A stretch of DNA of 64,000 bases from Ruegeria_B marisflavi (GTDB lineage: Bacteria; Pseudomonadota; Alphaproteobacteria; Rhodobacterales; Rhodobacteraceae): NCBI RefSeq assembly GCF_025673445.1, contig NZ_JAOVQN010000012.1:62001-126000 (forward strand), in the 5' to 3' direction. Under the pieces are notes generated by a model. The model made no database searches, was not told the origin of the DNA, and saw only the letters and a program-made list of their open reading frames with translations. Below, piece by piece: positions 48,852 to 57,520 of this stretch. The position numbers and the translations under genes are program-made. Numbering within the stretch: the stretch's first letter is position 1; every line of letters begins with the position of its first letter.

Positions 48852-49886
48852 ATGGCCGAGACAAAGAAACTGCTGCGAACGCTGGCGGGCGAGGTGCTGG
48901 ACACCCCGCCGATCTGGATGATGCGGCAGGCCGGACGGTACCTGCCCGAGTATCGCGCCACCCGCGCGCAGGCGGGCGATTTCCTGTCGCTGTGCTATAA
49001 TCCCGAACTGGCGGCCGAGGTGACGCTGCAACCGATCCGCCGCTATGGCTTCGACGCGGCGATCCTGTTTGCCGATATCCTGTTGGTGCCGCAGGCGCTG
49101 GGCGCCGATCTGTGGTTCGAGACCGGCGAGGGGCCGCGTCTGTCGACCATCGGGGCGCAGGCGGATTTCGACCGGCTGAAGCCGGTGGAGGCGATCCACG
49201 AGACGCTGGCGCCGATCTATGAGACGGTGCGCATCCTGACCCGCGAATTGCCGCCAGAGACAGCGCTCATCGGCTTTGCCGGGGCGCCCTGGACGGTGGC
49301 CACCTATATGATCGCCGGGCGCGGCACGCCGGACCAAGGCCCGGCGCATGCACTGCGCGAGGGGAACCCGGAGCTGTTCGACGCGCTGATCGCACGGCTG
49401 ACAGCGGCCACCATCGAATACCTGAGCGCCCAGATCGAGGCGGGGGCCGAAGTGGTAAAGATATTCGACAGCTGGGCCGGGTCGCTGAAGGGCGAGGCCT
49501 TCACCAAGTATGCGCTGGAACCCTGCCGCGAGATCACCCAGGCCCTGAAAGCGCGCCACCCGGGTATCCCGGTGATCGGATTTCCGCGCGAGGCGGGTGA
49601 GGGCTATGTCGGATTTGCCAAGGCCACCGGCGTCGATTGCGTGGCGCTGGATAATTCGGTGACGCCGAACTGGGCGGCGGCGTATGTTCAGCTGGACGGC
49701 TGCGTGCAGGGCAACCTGGCCTCGTCGCACATGGTGACCGGCGGTCAGGCGCTGGTGGATGAGACGCGGCGCATTGTCGATGCCTTCTCGGAGGGGCCGC
49801 ATATCTTCAACCTGGGCCATGGCATCACCCCGGATGCCGATCCTGCAAACGTGCAGCTTATGATCGACACGGTGCGCGGGCGGTGA
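48852..49886 (+). CDS. hemE: Uroporphyrinogen decarboxylase
   Basis: Converts uroporphyrinogen III to coproporphyrinogen III. 344 residues from ATG 48852, which has a GA/GG-rich stretch at proper distance; the ATG at 48840 is directly next to it and unlikely. Motifs PPIWMMRQAGRYLPEYR near 17-33, the family aspartate region ILFADILLVPQALG near 73-86, FAGAPWTVA near 138 and FNLGHGITPDADP near 320 are present. The intergenic region to hemC should hold both promoters. Confidence 0.95.
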   Translation: MAETKKLLRTLAGEVLDTPPIWMMRQAGRYLPEYRATRAQAGDFLSLCYNPELAAEVTLQPIRRYGFDAAILFADILLVPQALGADLWFETGEGPRLSTIGAQADFDRLKPVEAIHETLAPIYETVRILTRELPPETALIGFAGAPWTVATYMIAGRGTPDQGPAHALREGNPELFDALIARLTAATIEYLSAQIEAGAEVVKIFDSWAGSLKGEAFTKYALEPCREITQALKARHPGIPVIGFPREAGEGYVGFAKATGVDCVALDNSVTPNWAAAYVQLDGCVQGNLASSHMVTGGQALVDETRRIVDAFSEGPHIFNLGHGITPDADPANVQLMIDTVRGR

Positions 49887-49890
49887 GTGC

Positions 49891-49952
49891 AGGAGCGAGG
49901 GGCGCTGCCCCTCGCGCTCCCCGGAGTATTTTGGGCGAAATGAAGGGGCGGG
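49891..49952 (+). repeat. Intergenic CCGGAGTATTTT repeat, copy 2
   Basis: A 9-bp hairpin (GCGAGGGGC/GCCCCTCGC, 49895-49915) is followed by CCCCGGAGTATTTT, three variable bases and GCGAAATGAAG, matching copy 1 at 44338. It lies directly after the hemE stop and could serve as its terminator. Confidence 0.75.
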
Positions 49953-51047
49953 TCAGGGAGTCCCGGGCTGGCCCAGTTCTGCAAGGATTTCCGCCGTGTG
50001 TTCGCCGCGCGCGGGGCTTGGTTTTGGTTGCCAGTCGCGGTCTTTGAAGCGGGGCGCAGGTGCGGCCTGGAGCGTGCCGTCGATCTCGGCCCAGGTGCGG
50101 CGGGCGGCGTTCATCGGGTGGTGCTGCGCCTCTTGCGGGCTGAGCACCGGGGCGACGCAGGCGTCGGTTCCGAGGAAGAGCGTGGTCCAGTGGTCGCGCG
50201 GCTTTGTGGCGAAGAGTGCGGCGAGGCGGGTGGTGAGCGCGGGCCAGAGTTTCGGTGCGAATTGCTGCTGAAACTCAGCGTCGTCTGACAGGCCGAGGCG
50301 GTCGAGGAAATGCGCGTAGAATTTCGGTTCCAGGCATTGCACGGTGACATGACCGCCATCGGCGCAGCTATAGGTCCGGCTCCAATGCGGGCCGTCGAGC
50401 AGGCTGCGGCCGCGTGTCTCGGACAGGTTGCCGGTCTGGCCGAGGCTCATCAGCAGATTCATCATATGGGCCGAGCCGTCATAGATCGCGGCATCGACCA
50501 CGGTGCCCTGCCCGGTGGCGCGGGCGTTCAGCAGGCCGGCCAGCAGGCCGGTGACCAGATACATGGCGCCGCCGCCAATATCACCCACCAGCGTGGCGGG
50601 CGTTTGCGGCGCGTCGCCGGGGGCCGAACCGTACCAGAGCGCGCCCGAGAGCGAGATGTAGTTGAGGTCATGCCCCGCGGCATGGGACAGCGGCCCGTCC
50701 TGACCCCAGCCGGTCATCCGGCCATAGACCAGCGCCGGGTTCAGCGCATGGCAATCCTCGGGGCCGAGGCCAAGCTTCTCCATCACGCCGGGGCGGAAGC
50801 CTTCGATCAGGGCATCGGCGCTGGCGATCAGGGCGCGGGCGGTGGCGACGTCGGCGGCATCCTTGAGATCAAGTGCGATGGAGCGTTTGCCGCGATCCAG
50901 AAGCGAACGCTCCGGCATGCCTGGTGTTACCGCGCCGCCCTTGCGGTGCACGGTGATCACATCGGCGCCCAGATCCGCCAGCAGCATGGCGGCAAAAGGT
51001 CCGGGGCCCAGCCCCTCGATCTCGACGATGCGGATGCCGTTCAGCAT
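49953..51047 (-). CDS. CaiB/BaiF-family CoA transferase (alpha-methylacyl-CoA racemase-like)
   Basis: Class III CoA transferase of 364 residues. The N-terminal IRIVEIEGLGPGPFAAMLLADLGADVI is typical, and the catalytic aspartate lies in AAIYDGSAHMM near 188-198. The MTGWGQDGPLSHAAGHDLNYI segment near 111-131 and the length match alpha-methylacyl-CoA racemases better than formyl-CoA transferases. It acts on acyl-CoA thioesters in the cytosol. Divergent from an enoyl-CoA hydratase-family gene, consistent with a fatty acid or branched acid pathway. Confidence 0.87.
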   Translation of the reverse strand: MLNGIRIVEIEGLGPGPFAAMLLADLGADVITVHRKGGAVTPGMPERSLLDRGKRSIALDLKDAADVATARALIASADALIEGFRPGVMEKLGLGPEDCHALNPALVYGRMTGWGQDGPLSHAAGHDLNYISLSGALWYGSAPGDAPQTPATLVGDIGGGAMYLVTGLLAGLLNARATGQGTVVDAAIYDGSAHMMNLLMSLGQTGNLSETRGRSLLDGPHWSRTYSCADGGHVTVQCLEPKFYAHFLDRLGLSDDAEFQQQFAPKLWPALTTRLAALFATKPRDHWTTLFLGTDACVAPVLSPQEAQHHPMNAARRTWAEIDGTLQAAPAPRFKDRDWQPKPSPARGEHTAEILAELGQPGTP

Positions 51048-51183
51048 TATGCTCTCCTTTTCTTTGTGGCAGGTTCCCGGCCCCGCGCGCCGAAATCAAG
51101 CGCGGCGGTGCCGCATGACGTGGCGTTGCGTTTTGTGCGCGCCGTTTCACATGCTCTGCTGGGGTGTAATCAGGGAGGAAGAC

Positions 51184-52044
51184 ATGTCCGTTGTTGCCTA
51201 TGAAAAGGACGGGCGCATTGCCCGGATCACGCTGAACCGGCCCGAGGTGATGAACGCCATCAATGACGAGCTGCCGGGTGCGCTGGCCGCTGCCGTGGCA
51301 CGGGCCGATGCCGATCCGGGTGTGCATGTGATGGTGCTGTCCGGGGCGGGGCGCGCGTTTTGCGCGGGCTATGACCTGACCTATTACGCCGAGGGCAACG
51401 GGGCGGGCGATGTGACCCAGCCGATGCCCTGGGACCCGATCAAGGATTACCGGTTCATGTGGGCCAATACCCAACATTTCATGTCGCTTTGGCGGGCGGT
51501 GAAACCGGTGCTGTGCAAGGTGCACGGCTTCGCGGTGGCGGGCGGGTCGGATATCGCGCTGTGCGCCGATATGACGATCATGGCCGAAGACGCGCAGATC
51601 GGGTACATGCCGACACGGGTCTGGGGTTGCCCTACTACCGCAATGTGGGTCTATCGGCTGGGCGCCGAGCGGGCCAAGCGGATGCTGTTCACCGGCGACA
51701 AGATCACCGGGCGTCAGGCGGCGGACATGGGGCTGGTGCTGGAGGCGGTGCCGGCCGACCAGCTGGACGACCGGGTCGAGGAGCTGGCCGCGCGCATGGC
51801 CACCGTGCCGATCAACCAGCTGGCGATGCAGAAACTGGTGATCAACCAGGCGATCGAGCAGACCGGGCTGATGCAGACGCAGCGGCTGGCGACGATTTTC
51901 GACGGCATCACCCGGCACAGCCCGGAAGGCATCCATTTCAAGGAGCGCGCCGAGGCGGTGGGCTGGAAACAGGCGGTGGACGAGCGCGACCAGGGCACCT
52001 GGGACTGGACGGCGAACGAGGCGATCCCGAAAGGCAACCGCTAG
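51184..52044 (+). CDS. Enoyl-CoA hydratase/isomerase (crotonase) family protein
   Basis: Crotonase-fold protein of 286 residues from ATG 51184, with GGGAGGAAG upstream. Oxyanion-hole segments are GAGRAFCAGYDLTYYAEG near 56-73 and HGFAVAGGSDIALCADM near 114-130. The second catalytic Glu pair of the classical hydratase is not clearly conserved (AQIGYMPTRVWGCP), so the reaction might be isomerisation or another thioester chemistry. Its stop overlaps that of the convergent HxlR gene in the four bases CTAG. Confidence 0.85.
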   Translation: MSVVAYEKDGRIARITLNRPEVMNAINDELPGALAAAVARADADPGVHVMVLSGAGRAFCAGYDLTYYAEGNGAGDVTQPMPWDPIKDYRFMWANTQHFMSLWRAVKPVLCKVHGFAVAGGSDIALCADMTIMAEDAQIGYMPTRVWGCPTTAMWVYRLGAERAKRMLFTGDKITGRQAADMGLVLEAVPADQLDDRVEELAARMATVPINQLAMQKLVINQAIEQTGLMQTQRLATIFDGITRHSPEGIHFKERAEAVGWKQAVDERDQGTWDWTANEAIPKGNR

Positions 52045-52481
52045 GTTCGCCGGAGACGCATCGTTTCATAGGTAAGCGGCGCGCCGGTGGTGCGGTCGAC
52101 CACAACCGGATCGACCTCGTGCCCGTCCGTGTGCGAGACGACGCGGATCGGCGGTCGCAGATCGCTGGGCAGGTTGTCGGTGGCCCAATCGACCAGCATC
52201 AGCATGACCGGGCCAAAGGCACGTCCCGCCGGGGTCAGCCGGTATTCATGCCTGAGGGGCCGCTCTTGATAGGGCACGCGGTGCATCAGGCCCAGCGCCT
52301 CAAGCTTCTTAAGCCGTTCCGCCAGAAGGTGGCGGGTTATACCGAGGCGGTCCTGAAACCCGTCGAACCGGCGGGTGCCCAGAAACGCCTCGCGCAGGAT
52401 AAGCAGGGTCCAACGGTCGCCCACCACCGACATGGCGCGGGCGACAGGGCAGGAATCGTGATCGAGATCGCTCCATTTCAT
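52041..52481 (-). CDS. HxlR-family transcriptional regulator
   Basis: Winged-helix regulator of 146 residues. Starts with the HxlR cysteine region DSCPVARAMSVVGDRWTLLILREAF, where the N-terminal Cys can sense oxidants or aldehydes, then the recognition segment RLGITRHLLAERLKKLEALGL and the wing RPLRHEYRLTPAGRAF. It is divergent from the alpha/beta hydrolase gene; the gap carries a set of palindromes fitting dimer sites. Likely represses itself and that gene. Confidence 0.9.
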   Translation of the reverse strand: MKWSDLDHDSCPVARAMSVVGDRWTLLILREAFLGTRRFDGFQDRLGITRHLLAERLKKLEALGLMHRVPYQERPLRHEYRLTPAGRAFGPVMLMLVDWATDNLPSDLRPPIRVVSHTDGHEVDPVVVDRTTGAPLTYETMRLRRT

Positions 52482-52509
52482 GTCCGCAGACTTAGCACGA
52501 AACTTATGG

Positions 52510-52560
52510 GTTCCAAATTGGAACTTACTGATGCATAGTAAGTTCTGTTTTAGAACTTAC
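52510..52560. promoter_or_regulatory. Operator array between HxlR regulator and alpha/beta hydrolase
   Basis: Palindrome 1 is GTTCCAAATTGGAAC (52510-52524, one central mismatch) and palindrome 2 is GTAAGTTCT (52538-52546) against AGAACTTAC (52552-52560), a perfect 9-bp pair. The half-site GAACTTAC occurs at 52521 and again at 52553, exactly 32 bp apart, with GTAAGTTC inverted at 52538. This is the clearest regulator site of the window. Confidence 0.75.
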
Positions 52561-52572
52561 GGGGAATCAGGA

Positions 52573-53493
52573 ATGTCGATCACACATCCCTCTGGCCAGT
52601 CCCGCCAGCCCGGCCGCCCCGACCCGCTGATGATACGGTTGACGAGGACGGCGGCCGCCCTCGCCTCGCGCGCGGTACCGGGGCTTTCGGCGGGGGTTCT
52701 TGAGCGCCTGTTCACAACGCCGCGCCGGTATGCGGTTCAGCCGCACGAAGCGGACCGGATGGCCGACGCGCGGACCGGTCATCTGGAATTGGCCGAGGGT
52801 CTGCGTATTCCGCTCTATCGCTGGGGCAATGGGCCGACGGTGCTCTTGATCCATGGCATGAGCGGACGCGGCAGCCAGATGGCGGGTTTTGCCGCGCCCC
52901 TGGCCGCCGCCGGGTTCAGCGTTGTCGCCTTTGACGCGCCCGGACATGGCGCGGCGCCGGGCAAACGGTTCTCTCTGCCCGAATATGCGCAGGTGGTCTT
53001 GCAGGTCGCGGGTCACCTCGGCCCGCTGGCCGGAGTCGTGGCGCATTCGGTCGGCGCCGCCGCAATGACACTGGCGTTGAGCGAGGGGGCCGAAACCGGG
53101 CGGCTCGTCTATTTTGCACCGCCCGAGGACATGGAGGGCCATCTGTTCCGGGTCGCGCGTTTTCTCGGATTCTCGACCCGGGTCGCAGGCCGGACGCAAC
53201 GCCGGCTGGAAACCCGGCTGGGCGTTCCGATGGAGGCGCTGCGCGGGCGCAACATCGCCCGGACCATGACACGGCCCCTGCTCGTCTTTCATGATCGGGG
53301 CGATGGCATTGTTCCCTTTTCCGACGGAGCCACCCTGATACGCCACTGGCCCGGCGCCCGTCTGGTCGCGACCGAAGGTCTGGGGCATGCCCGGATCCTG
53401 CGCGACGCTGAGGCACTGGACCGGACGGTGCGCTTTCTGGCCGGACGGCAGAGCGGGCAAGGCACCATTGGCTCGGAGGACGTGGCGGCATAG
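52573..53493 (+). CDS. Alpha/beta-hydrolase
   Basis: Cytosolic hydrolase of 306 residues from ATG 52573 (GGGGAATCAGGA upstream). The oxyanion strand VLLIHGMSGRGSQM lies near 91-104, the nucleophile serine is in VVAHSVGAAAMTL near 156-168, and the acid/base pieces are HDRGDGIVPFSD and GHARI (His) near 274. The family covers esterases, thioesterases and haloperoxidase-like enzymes; no substrate can be given. Expression is very likely controlled by the adjacent HxlR protein. Confidence 0.87.
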   Translation: MSITHPSGQSRQPGRPDPLMIRLTRTAAALASRAVPGLSAGVLERLFTTPRRYAVQPHEADRMADARTGHLELAEGLRIPLYRWGNGPTVLLIHGMSGRGSQMAGFAAPLAAAGFSVVAFDAPGHGAAPGKRFSLPEYAQVVLQVAGHLGPLAGVVAHSVGAAAMTLALSEGAETGRLVYFAPPEDMEGHLFRVARFLGFSTRVAGRTQRRLETRLGVPMEALRGRNIARTMTRPLLVFHDRGDGIVPFSDGATLIRHWPGARLVATEGLGHARILRDAEALDRTVRFLAGRQSGQGTIGSEDVAA

Positions 53494-53497
53494 GATC

Positions 53498-53513
53498 GCC
53501 CCTGCCGAGGGGC
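53498..53513 (+). terminator. Weak terminator after the alpha/beta-hydrolase gene
   Basis: GCCCCT and AGGGGC (53498-53503 and 53508-53513) form a 6-bp stem with a 4-nt loop 4 bp after the stop, followed by TTGCCTTG. The T tail is poor. Confidence 0.4.
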
Positions 53514-53575
53514 TTGCCTTGCGGGGTCCCGGCCAATAGCGTCATTCCGGACTGTGTCATGGTCTTGGGGGAACG

Positions 53576-54865
53576 ATGCGCGCCTGGCTGCTTATATGCA
53601 TAGCCGTTATTCTGGCGATACTCTGGGCGCTCTTTGACCATTTGCATCCTCCCGACCGGTTTGTCATGGCGGCCGGACCCGAGAACGGCGCCTATGCGCA
53701 GATCGCCGGAAAGTACCAGACAGTGCTGGCCCGGGACCGTATTCAGCTGGACATCGTGTACACGGCAGGATCAGCCGAAAACGCCTGGCTGATCGCCGAG
53801 GGCAAGGTCGACGCCGCGCTGTTGCAGGGCGGCATTGCTGTCCCAAGCGCCACGGTCGAGGCGGTCGGCACGATTTTCTATGAACCCATGGTGTTTCTGA
53901 TCCGGCGCGACGCGCCGATCCCGCGCAACCCGGCCAACTGGTCGGGGCTGCGGATCGCCAGCGGCATGCCCGGCTCGGGAACCGAGGCGGCGTTCCGCGA
54001 TTTCGAAGCCGCCGTGGGTCTGCGCCATGAGGCGAACACCCATGTGCCGATGCCTTATGCCAAGGCCGCCGATGCAGTCGAGCGCGACGAGATCGACATT
54101 GCCACATTTGTGGCACCGGTCGACGCACCCTATCTGATCGAAGCCTATGGCCATCTGTCGCTGGGGGTTCTGCCGCTGGACCATGTCGAGGCGATCTCGC
54201 GCCGGATGGAATATGCCGGCGTGGTAACGGTACCGGCGGGCGGCATGTCGCTGGCGCCGGTTCTACCGCCGGTGGAACGTACGCTGGTCGCGCTGGAGGC
54301 GCGGCTGGCGGTGCAGGCAGAGTTGCATCCGGCGCTGGTCAACCGGCTGGCCATGGCGGCGATCGAGCTGCATGGCGGCCGGGGCATCATCACCGATCCG
54401 GGCCGGTTCCCTTCAATCGAAGGCACCGGGCTGGTGATAAACAACACCGCGCGCCAACTGATCCTGGAAGGGCCATCGACCTGGCATAACTGGCTGCCTT
54501 ACTGGGTGGCGGCACAGATCAACCGAGTGCTTCTGCTGGTGCTGCCGTTCTTCTTCGTGGTTGTGCCGCTACTGCGGCTGATACCGGCGGCCTATGCCTA
54601 TCTGATGCGTTGGCGGGTTTGGCGCTATTACCCCGAAATCCGCCGCGTCGAGGAGGAATTGGCCAGCAATCCTTCGACGGATGACCTTTCGGACATGCAG
54701 GTGCGGCTGGCCGAAGTGGAGGACCGCCTGGCGGCGATGCGCCTGCCGACCGCCTATCGGCAGAGCCAGTACGACGCCCGTCTGCACCTGGAACTGGTGC
54801 AGAACCGGCTGAGCGAAATCCGGCGGGCGCGGTTGCAGGCGGAGCTTTCTAGTAACGCGCCTTGA
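53576..54865 (+). CDS. TAXI-type TRAP solute-binding protein, membrane-tethered
   Basis: A 429-residue protein. An N-terminal signal/anchor (LLICIAVILAILWALF) precedes a TAXI substrate-binding domain (GPENGAYAQIAGKYQTVLAR, then YTAGSAENAWLIAEGKVDAALLQGG) of about 270 residues. Around 315-343 there is a second strong membrane helix (VLLLVLPFFFVVVPLLRLI) and then a cytosolic charged coiled coil of about 85 residues. Ordinary TAXI proteins are free in the periplasm. No TRAP permease is adjacent, so it is an orphan receptor, perhaps a sensor. Its 3' end overlaps the convergent DMT gene by 17 bp. Confidence 0.85.
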   Translation: MRAWLLICIAVILAILWALFDHLHPPDRFVMAAGPENGAYAQIAGKYQTVLARDRIQLDIVYTAGSAENAWLIAEGKVDAALLQGGIAVPSATVEAVGTIFYEPMVFLIRRDAPIPRNPANWSGLRIASGMPGSGTEAAFRDFEAAVGLRHEANTHVPMPYAKAADAVERDEIDIATFVAPVDAPYLIEAYGHLSLGVLPLDHVEAISRRMEYAGVVTVPAGGMSLAPVLPPVERTLVALEARLAVQAELHPALVNRLAMAAIELHGGRGIITDPGRFPSIEGTGLVINNTARQLILEGPSTWHNWLPYWVAAQINRVLLLVLPFFFVVVPLLRLIPAAYAYLMRWRVWRYYPEIRRVEEELASNPSTDDLSDMQVRLAEVEDRLAAMRLPTAYRQSQYDARLHLELVQNRLSEIRRARLQAELSSNAP

Positions 54866-55829
54866 CCTCGGCCCGGGCGACCACGCGGGCCTTGGCCCGC
54901 TCGCGGAAGAACACGAACAGACCCGATCCCGCGATCAGAGCCATACCGGCCCAGACCTCCCAATCGGGCAGTTCATTCCAGATCAGCCAACCCCAGAGCA
55001 CGGCGAGCGGCAGGCCGACGTATTCGAATGGTGCAACCGTGGCTGCATCGGCCAGCCGATAGGCCTGCGCCAGGCAATATCCGATGACGGCAGAATTCAG
55101 GCCCAAGCCCAGCAGGTAGATCCAGTCGCCATCCCCCGGCCAGATCCATGCCCGCAGCAGGAAGATAAGGCTGGGGTCGCTGACCCCTTGGACAAAATCC
55201 CCGTCGCCGGCGATCACATAGAACAAGGCTGACACCACGATGAAGATCGCCTGGATATAGACTGCCAGAGCCGAGGCGCGAGTGGTTGCACCCAGCTTGC
55301 GCGTCATCAGCTGCAACAGCGCATAGGTGAGCGCCGAGACGACCGGGAGCAGCAACACAAGACGGTTGACGTCCAGCGCGGCCGTCCCCTCCCACGGGCG
55401 CTGCATCAGGATCACGCCGCCAAAGCCAACGACCACGGCAGCCATCCGCATCGGCCCCACCCGTTCACCGAGGATCGGGATCGACAGCAGCGTGATGAAG
55501 AGCGGCGCGGCAAAGAACAGCGCGGTGGCGTCGGCCAGCGGCATCACCGCAAGCGCCACGAAATAGGTCATGTTGGACACCACCACCAGGAGGCCCCGCA
55601 GCAGGTGGAGGAAGGGTTGGCGGGTTTTCAGGATCGACAGACCACCTTCGGCCTGGACCAGAATCAGCGAGAACAGGATCCCCACACCCGAACGGACAAA
55701 GACGATCTGGTGCAGCGGGTAATCGCCCGACAGCTGCTTGATCAGCATGTCGTTGATCGAAATCGCGGTCATGCCCACCAGGACATAGACAATACCGGCC
55801 GTAGCCATGGCTGCACTGGTTTGCTTCAT
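54849..55829 (-). CDS. DMT-superfamily EamA transporter (second)
   Basis: Ten-helix exporter of 326 residues with two EamA halves (VLVGMTAISINDMLIKQLSGDYPLHQIVFVRSG and LLPVVSALTYALLQLMTRKLGA). The start is ATG 55829; longer frames cross into the CoxG-like gene region. It differs in sequence from the EamA gene at 8706. Substrate unknown. The basic C-terminus (RERAKARVVARAEVKARY) overlaps the end of the TAXI gene on the other strand. Confidence 0.88.
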   Translation of the reverse strand: MKQTSAAMATAGIVYVLVGMTAISINDMLIKQLSGDYPLHQIVFVRSGVGILFSLILVQAEGGLSILKTRQPFLHLLRGLLVVVSNMTYFVALAVMPLADATALFFAAPLFITLLSIPILGERVGPMRMAAVVVGFGGVILMQRPWEGTAALDVNRLVLLLPVVSALTYALLQLMTRKLGATTRASALAVYIQAIFIVVSALFYVIAGDGDFVQGVSDPSLIFLLRAWIWPGDGDWIYLLGLGLNSAVIGYCLAQAYRLADAATVAPFEYVGLPLAVLWGWLIWNELPDWEVWAGMALIAGSGLFVFFRERAKARVVARAEVKARY

Positions 55830-55987
55830 CCGTCGCGCGTTCCATCTGTGACAGGGCTCCGCCAACAGGGGTATCACGGGTATGCCGGTGTGCAATTCCG
55901 TATTTCGATGGCGCCCCGTGTTGCTTGCGACCACAGAGGGGGCTAGGTCTGGATCAAACCTGGCCTTTGCGACAAGGAGTGCGCCCC

Positions 55988-56503
55988 ATGCAGATGAGCG
56001 ATACCCGCGAAATCGCGGCAGACCCCGCCACCGTCTATGCCGCCCTGCTGGATCCGACGGTGCTTCTGGCCTGCGTGCCCGGCGCGCAGGAGGTGACCGG
56101 CAATCCCGAGGAGGGATACACCGCCACCGTCGTGCAGAAGGTTGGGCCGGTAAAGGCAACATTCCAGGGAACCGTGACCATGTCGGACATGGTTCCGGGC
56201 GAGTCACTGACCATCGCAGGCGAGGGAAAGGGCGGCGCGGCAGGCTTTGCCAAGGGCGGCGCCAGCGTGCGCTTCGCGCCTTCGGAGAGCGGCGGCACCT
56301 TGCTGAGCTATGATGTCGAGGCCCGGGTCGGCGGCAAACTGGCGCAGCTGGGCAGCCGCCTGATCGACGGCTTTGCCAAGAAAATGGCTGACCAGTTTTT
56401 TGACAGGCTGACGGCGCAATTCGCGCCACCACCCGCGGACGAGGACAAGGACGCACCGGAGGAAAAGAAAGGCTGGCTGGGTCGGCTCACTGGTCGCGAC
56501 TGA
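55988..56503 (+). CDS. CoxG-like SRPBCC-family protein
   Basis: A 171-residue START/SRPBCC-fold protein: residues 1-145 show the lipid-pocket pattern (REIAADPATVYAALLDP, LLACVPGAQEVTGNPEEG, LLSYDVEARVGGKLAQLGSRLID). A short acidic/basic tail with a WLGRLTGRD end follows. CoxG is linked to CO dehydrogenase recruitment to the membrane, but relatives occur without cox genes; none lie here. AAGGAG precedes the ATG at 55988. It stands alone, 87 bp ahead of the ABC transporter genes. Confidence 0.85.
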   Translation: MQMSDTREIAADPATVYAALLDPTVLLACVPGAQEVTGNPEEGYTATVVQKVGPVKATFQGTVTMSDMVPGESLTIAGEGKGGAAGFAKGGASVRFAPSESGGTLLSYDVEARVGGKLAQLGSRLIDGFAKKMADQFFDRLTAQFAPPPADEDKDAPEEKKGWLGRLTGRD

Positions 56504-56590
56504 CGGCGAGGCGGCCCGGAGCTTGGGCAACTTCGGCCTGTTCCTGCCCCGATCCAGCCTGTAGGTTCGCCGCGAGAACGGGACCAATAC

Positions 56591-57520
56591 ATGACGACCA
56601 TTCTTTCGATCCGGGACCTGCGGAAATCCTATGCCGACGGGTTCGAGGCGCTCAAGGGCATCTCGCTCGACATTCGCGAGGGCGAGATTCTGGCGCTGCT
56701 CGGCCCCAATGGCGCCGGCAAGACCACGTTGATCTCGACCGTCTGCGGCATCACTACGCCGACCTCGGGCAGCGTGACCGTGGGCGGCCACGACATCCAG
56801 ACCGATTTCCGCGCCGCCCGCCGGATGATCGGGCTGGTACCGCAAGAGATCGCGCTGGAACCGTTCGAGAAGGTGATGAACACCGTCCGTTTCTCGCGCG
56901 GGCTGTTCGGCAAACGCGCCGATGACGGCCGGATCGAGGAGGTGCTGCGCAAACTGTCTCTCTGGGACAAGCGCCGCAACGCGATCAAGGAACTGTCGGG
57001 CGGCATGAAACGCCGGGTGCTGATCGCCAAGGCGCTGGCGCATGACCCCCGTGTGCTGTTCCTCGACGAACCCACCGCCGGGGTCGATGTGGAGCTGCGC
57101 AAGGACATGTGGGACATCGTGGCCGAGCTGAAGGACGCGGGCGTCACCATCATCCTGACCACGCACTACATCGAAGAAGCCGAGGCCATTGCCGACCGGA
57201 TCGGCGTGATCAACAAGGGTGAGCTCTTGCTGGTCGAGGACAAGGCCAAGCTGATGGCGCGGATGGGCAAGAAGCATCTGTCGGTGATGCTGTCACGCCC
57301 GATAACGGCCATTCCACCGGCGCTGGCCCGGCACAATCTGGAACTGAACGGGGCGGGTGACGAGCTGCTTTACACCTATGACACCCATGCCGACCGCACC
57401 GGCATCACCAAACTGCTGAACGATGTGGCCGAGGCCGGTCTGGTGCTGCGCGATGTAGCGACCCGGCAATCAAGTCTGGAAGAGATATTCGTCACCCTGG
57501 TCAAGGGAGAAACACCATGA
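56591..57520 (+). CDS. ABC-2-type exporter ATP-binding protein (YadG/NodI-like)
   Basis: ABC ATPase of 309 residues. Walker A GPNGAGKTT at 38-46, signature LSGGMKRR at 135-142, Walker B VLFLDEPTAGVD at 155-166 and the switch His in TTHYIEE. The C-terminal extension of about 85 residues is typical of the YadG/DrrA-like group. Together with the next gene it forms a half-transporter pair for drug or lipid export. It ends in an ATGA overlap with the permease gene. Confidence 0.92.
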   Translation: MTTILSIRDLRKSYADGFEALKGISLDIREGEILALLGPNGAGKTTLISTVCGITTPTSGSVTVGGHDIQTDFRAARRMIGLVPQEIALEPFEKVMNTVRFSRGLFGKRADDGRIEEVLRKLSLWDKRRNAIKELSGGMKRRVLIAKALAHDPRVLFLDEPTAGVDVELRKDMWDIVAELKDAGVTIILTTHYIEEAEAIADRIGVINKGELLLVEDKAKLMARMGKKHLSVMLSRPITAIPPALARHNLELNGAGDELLYTYDTHADRTGITKLLNDVAEAGLVLRDVATRQSSLEEIFVTLVKGETP

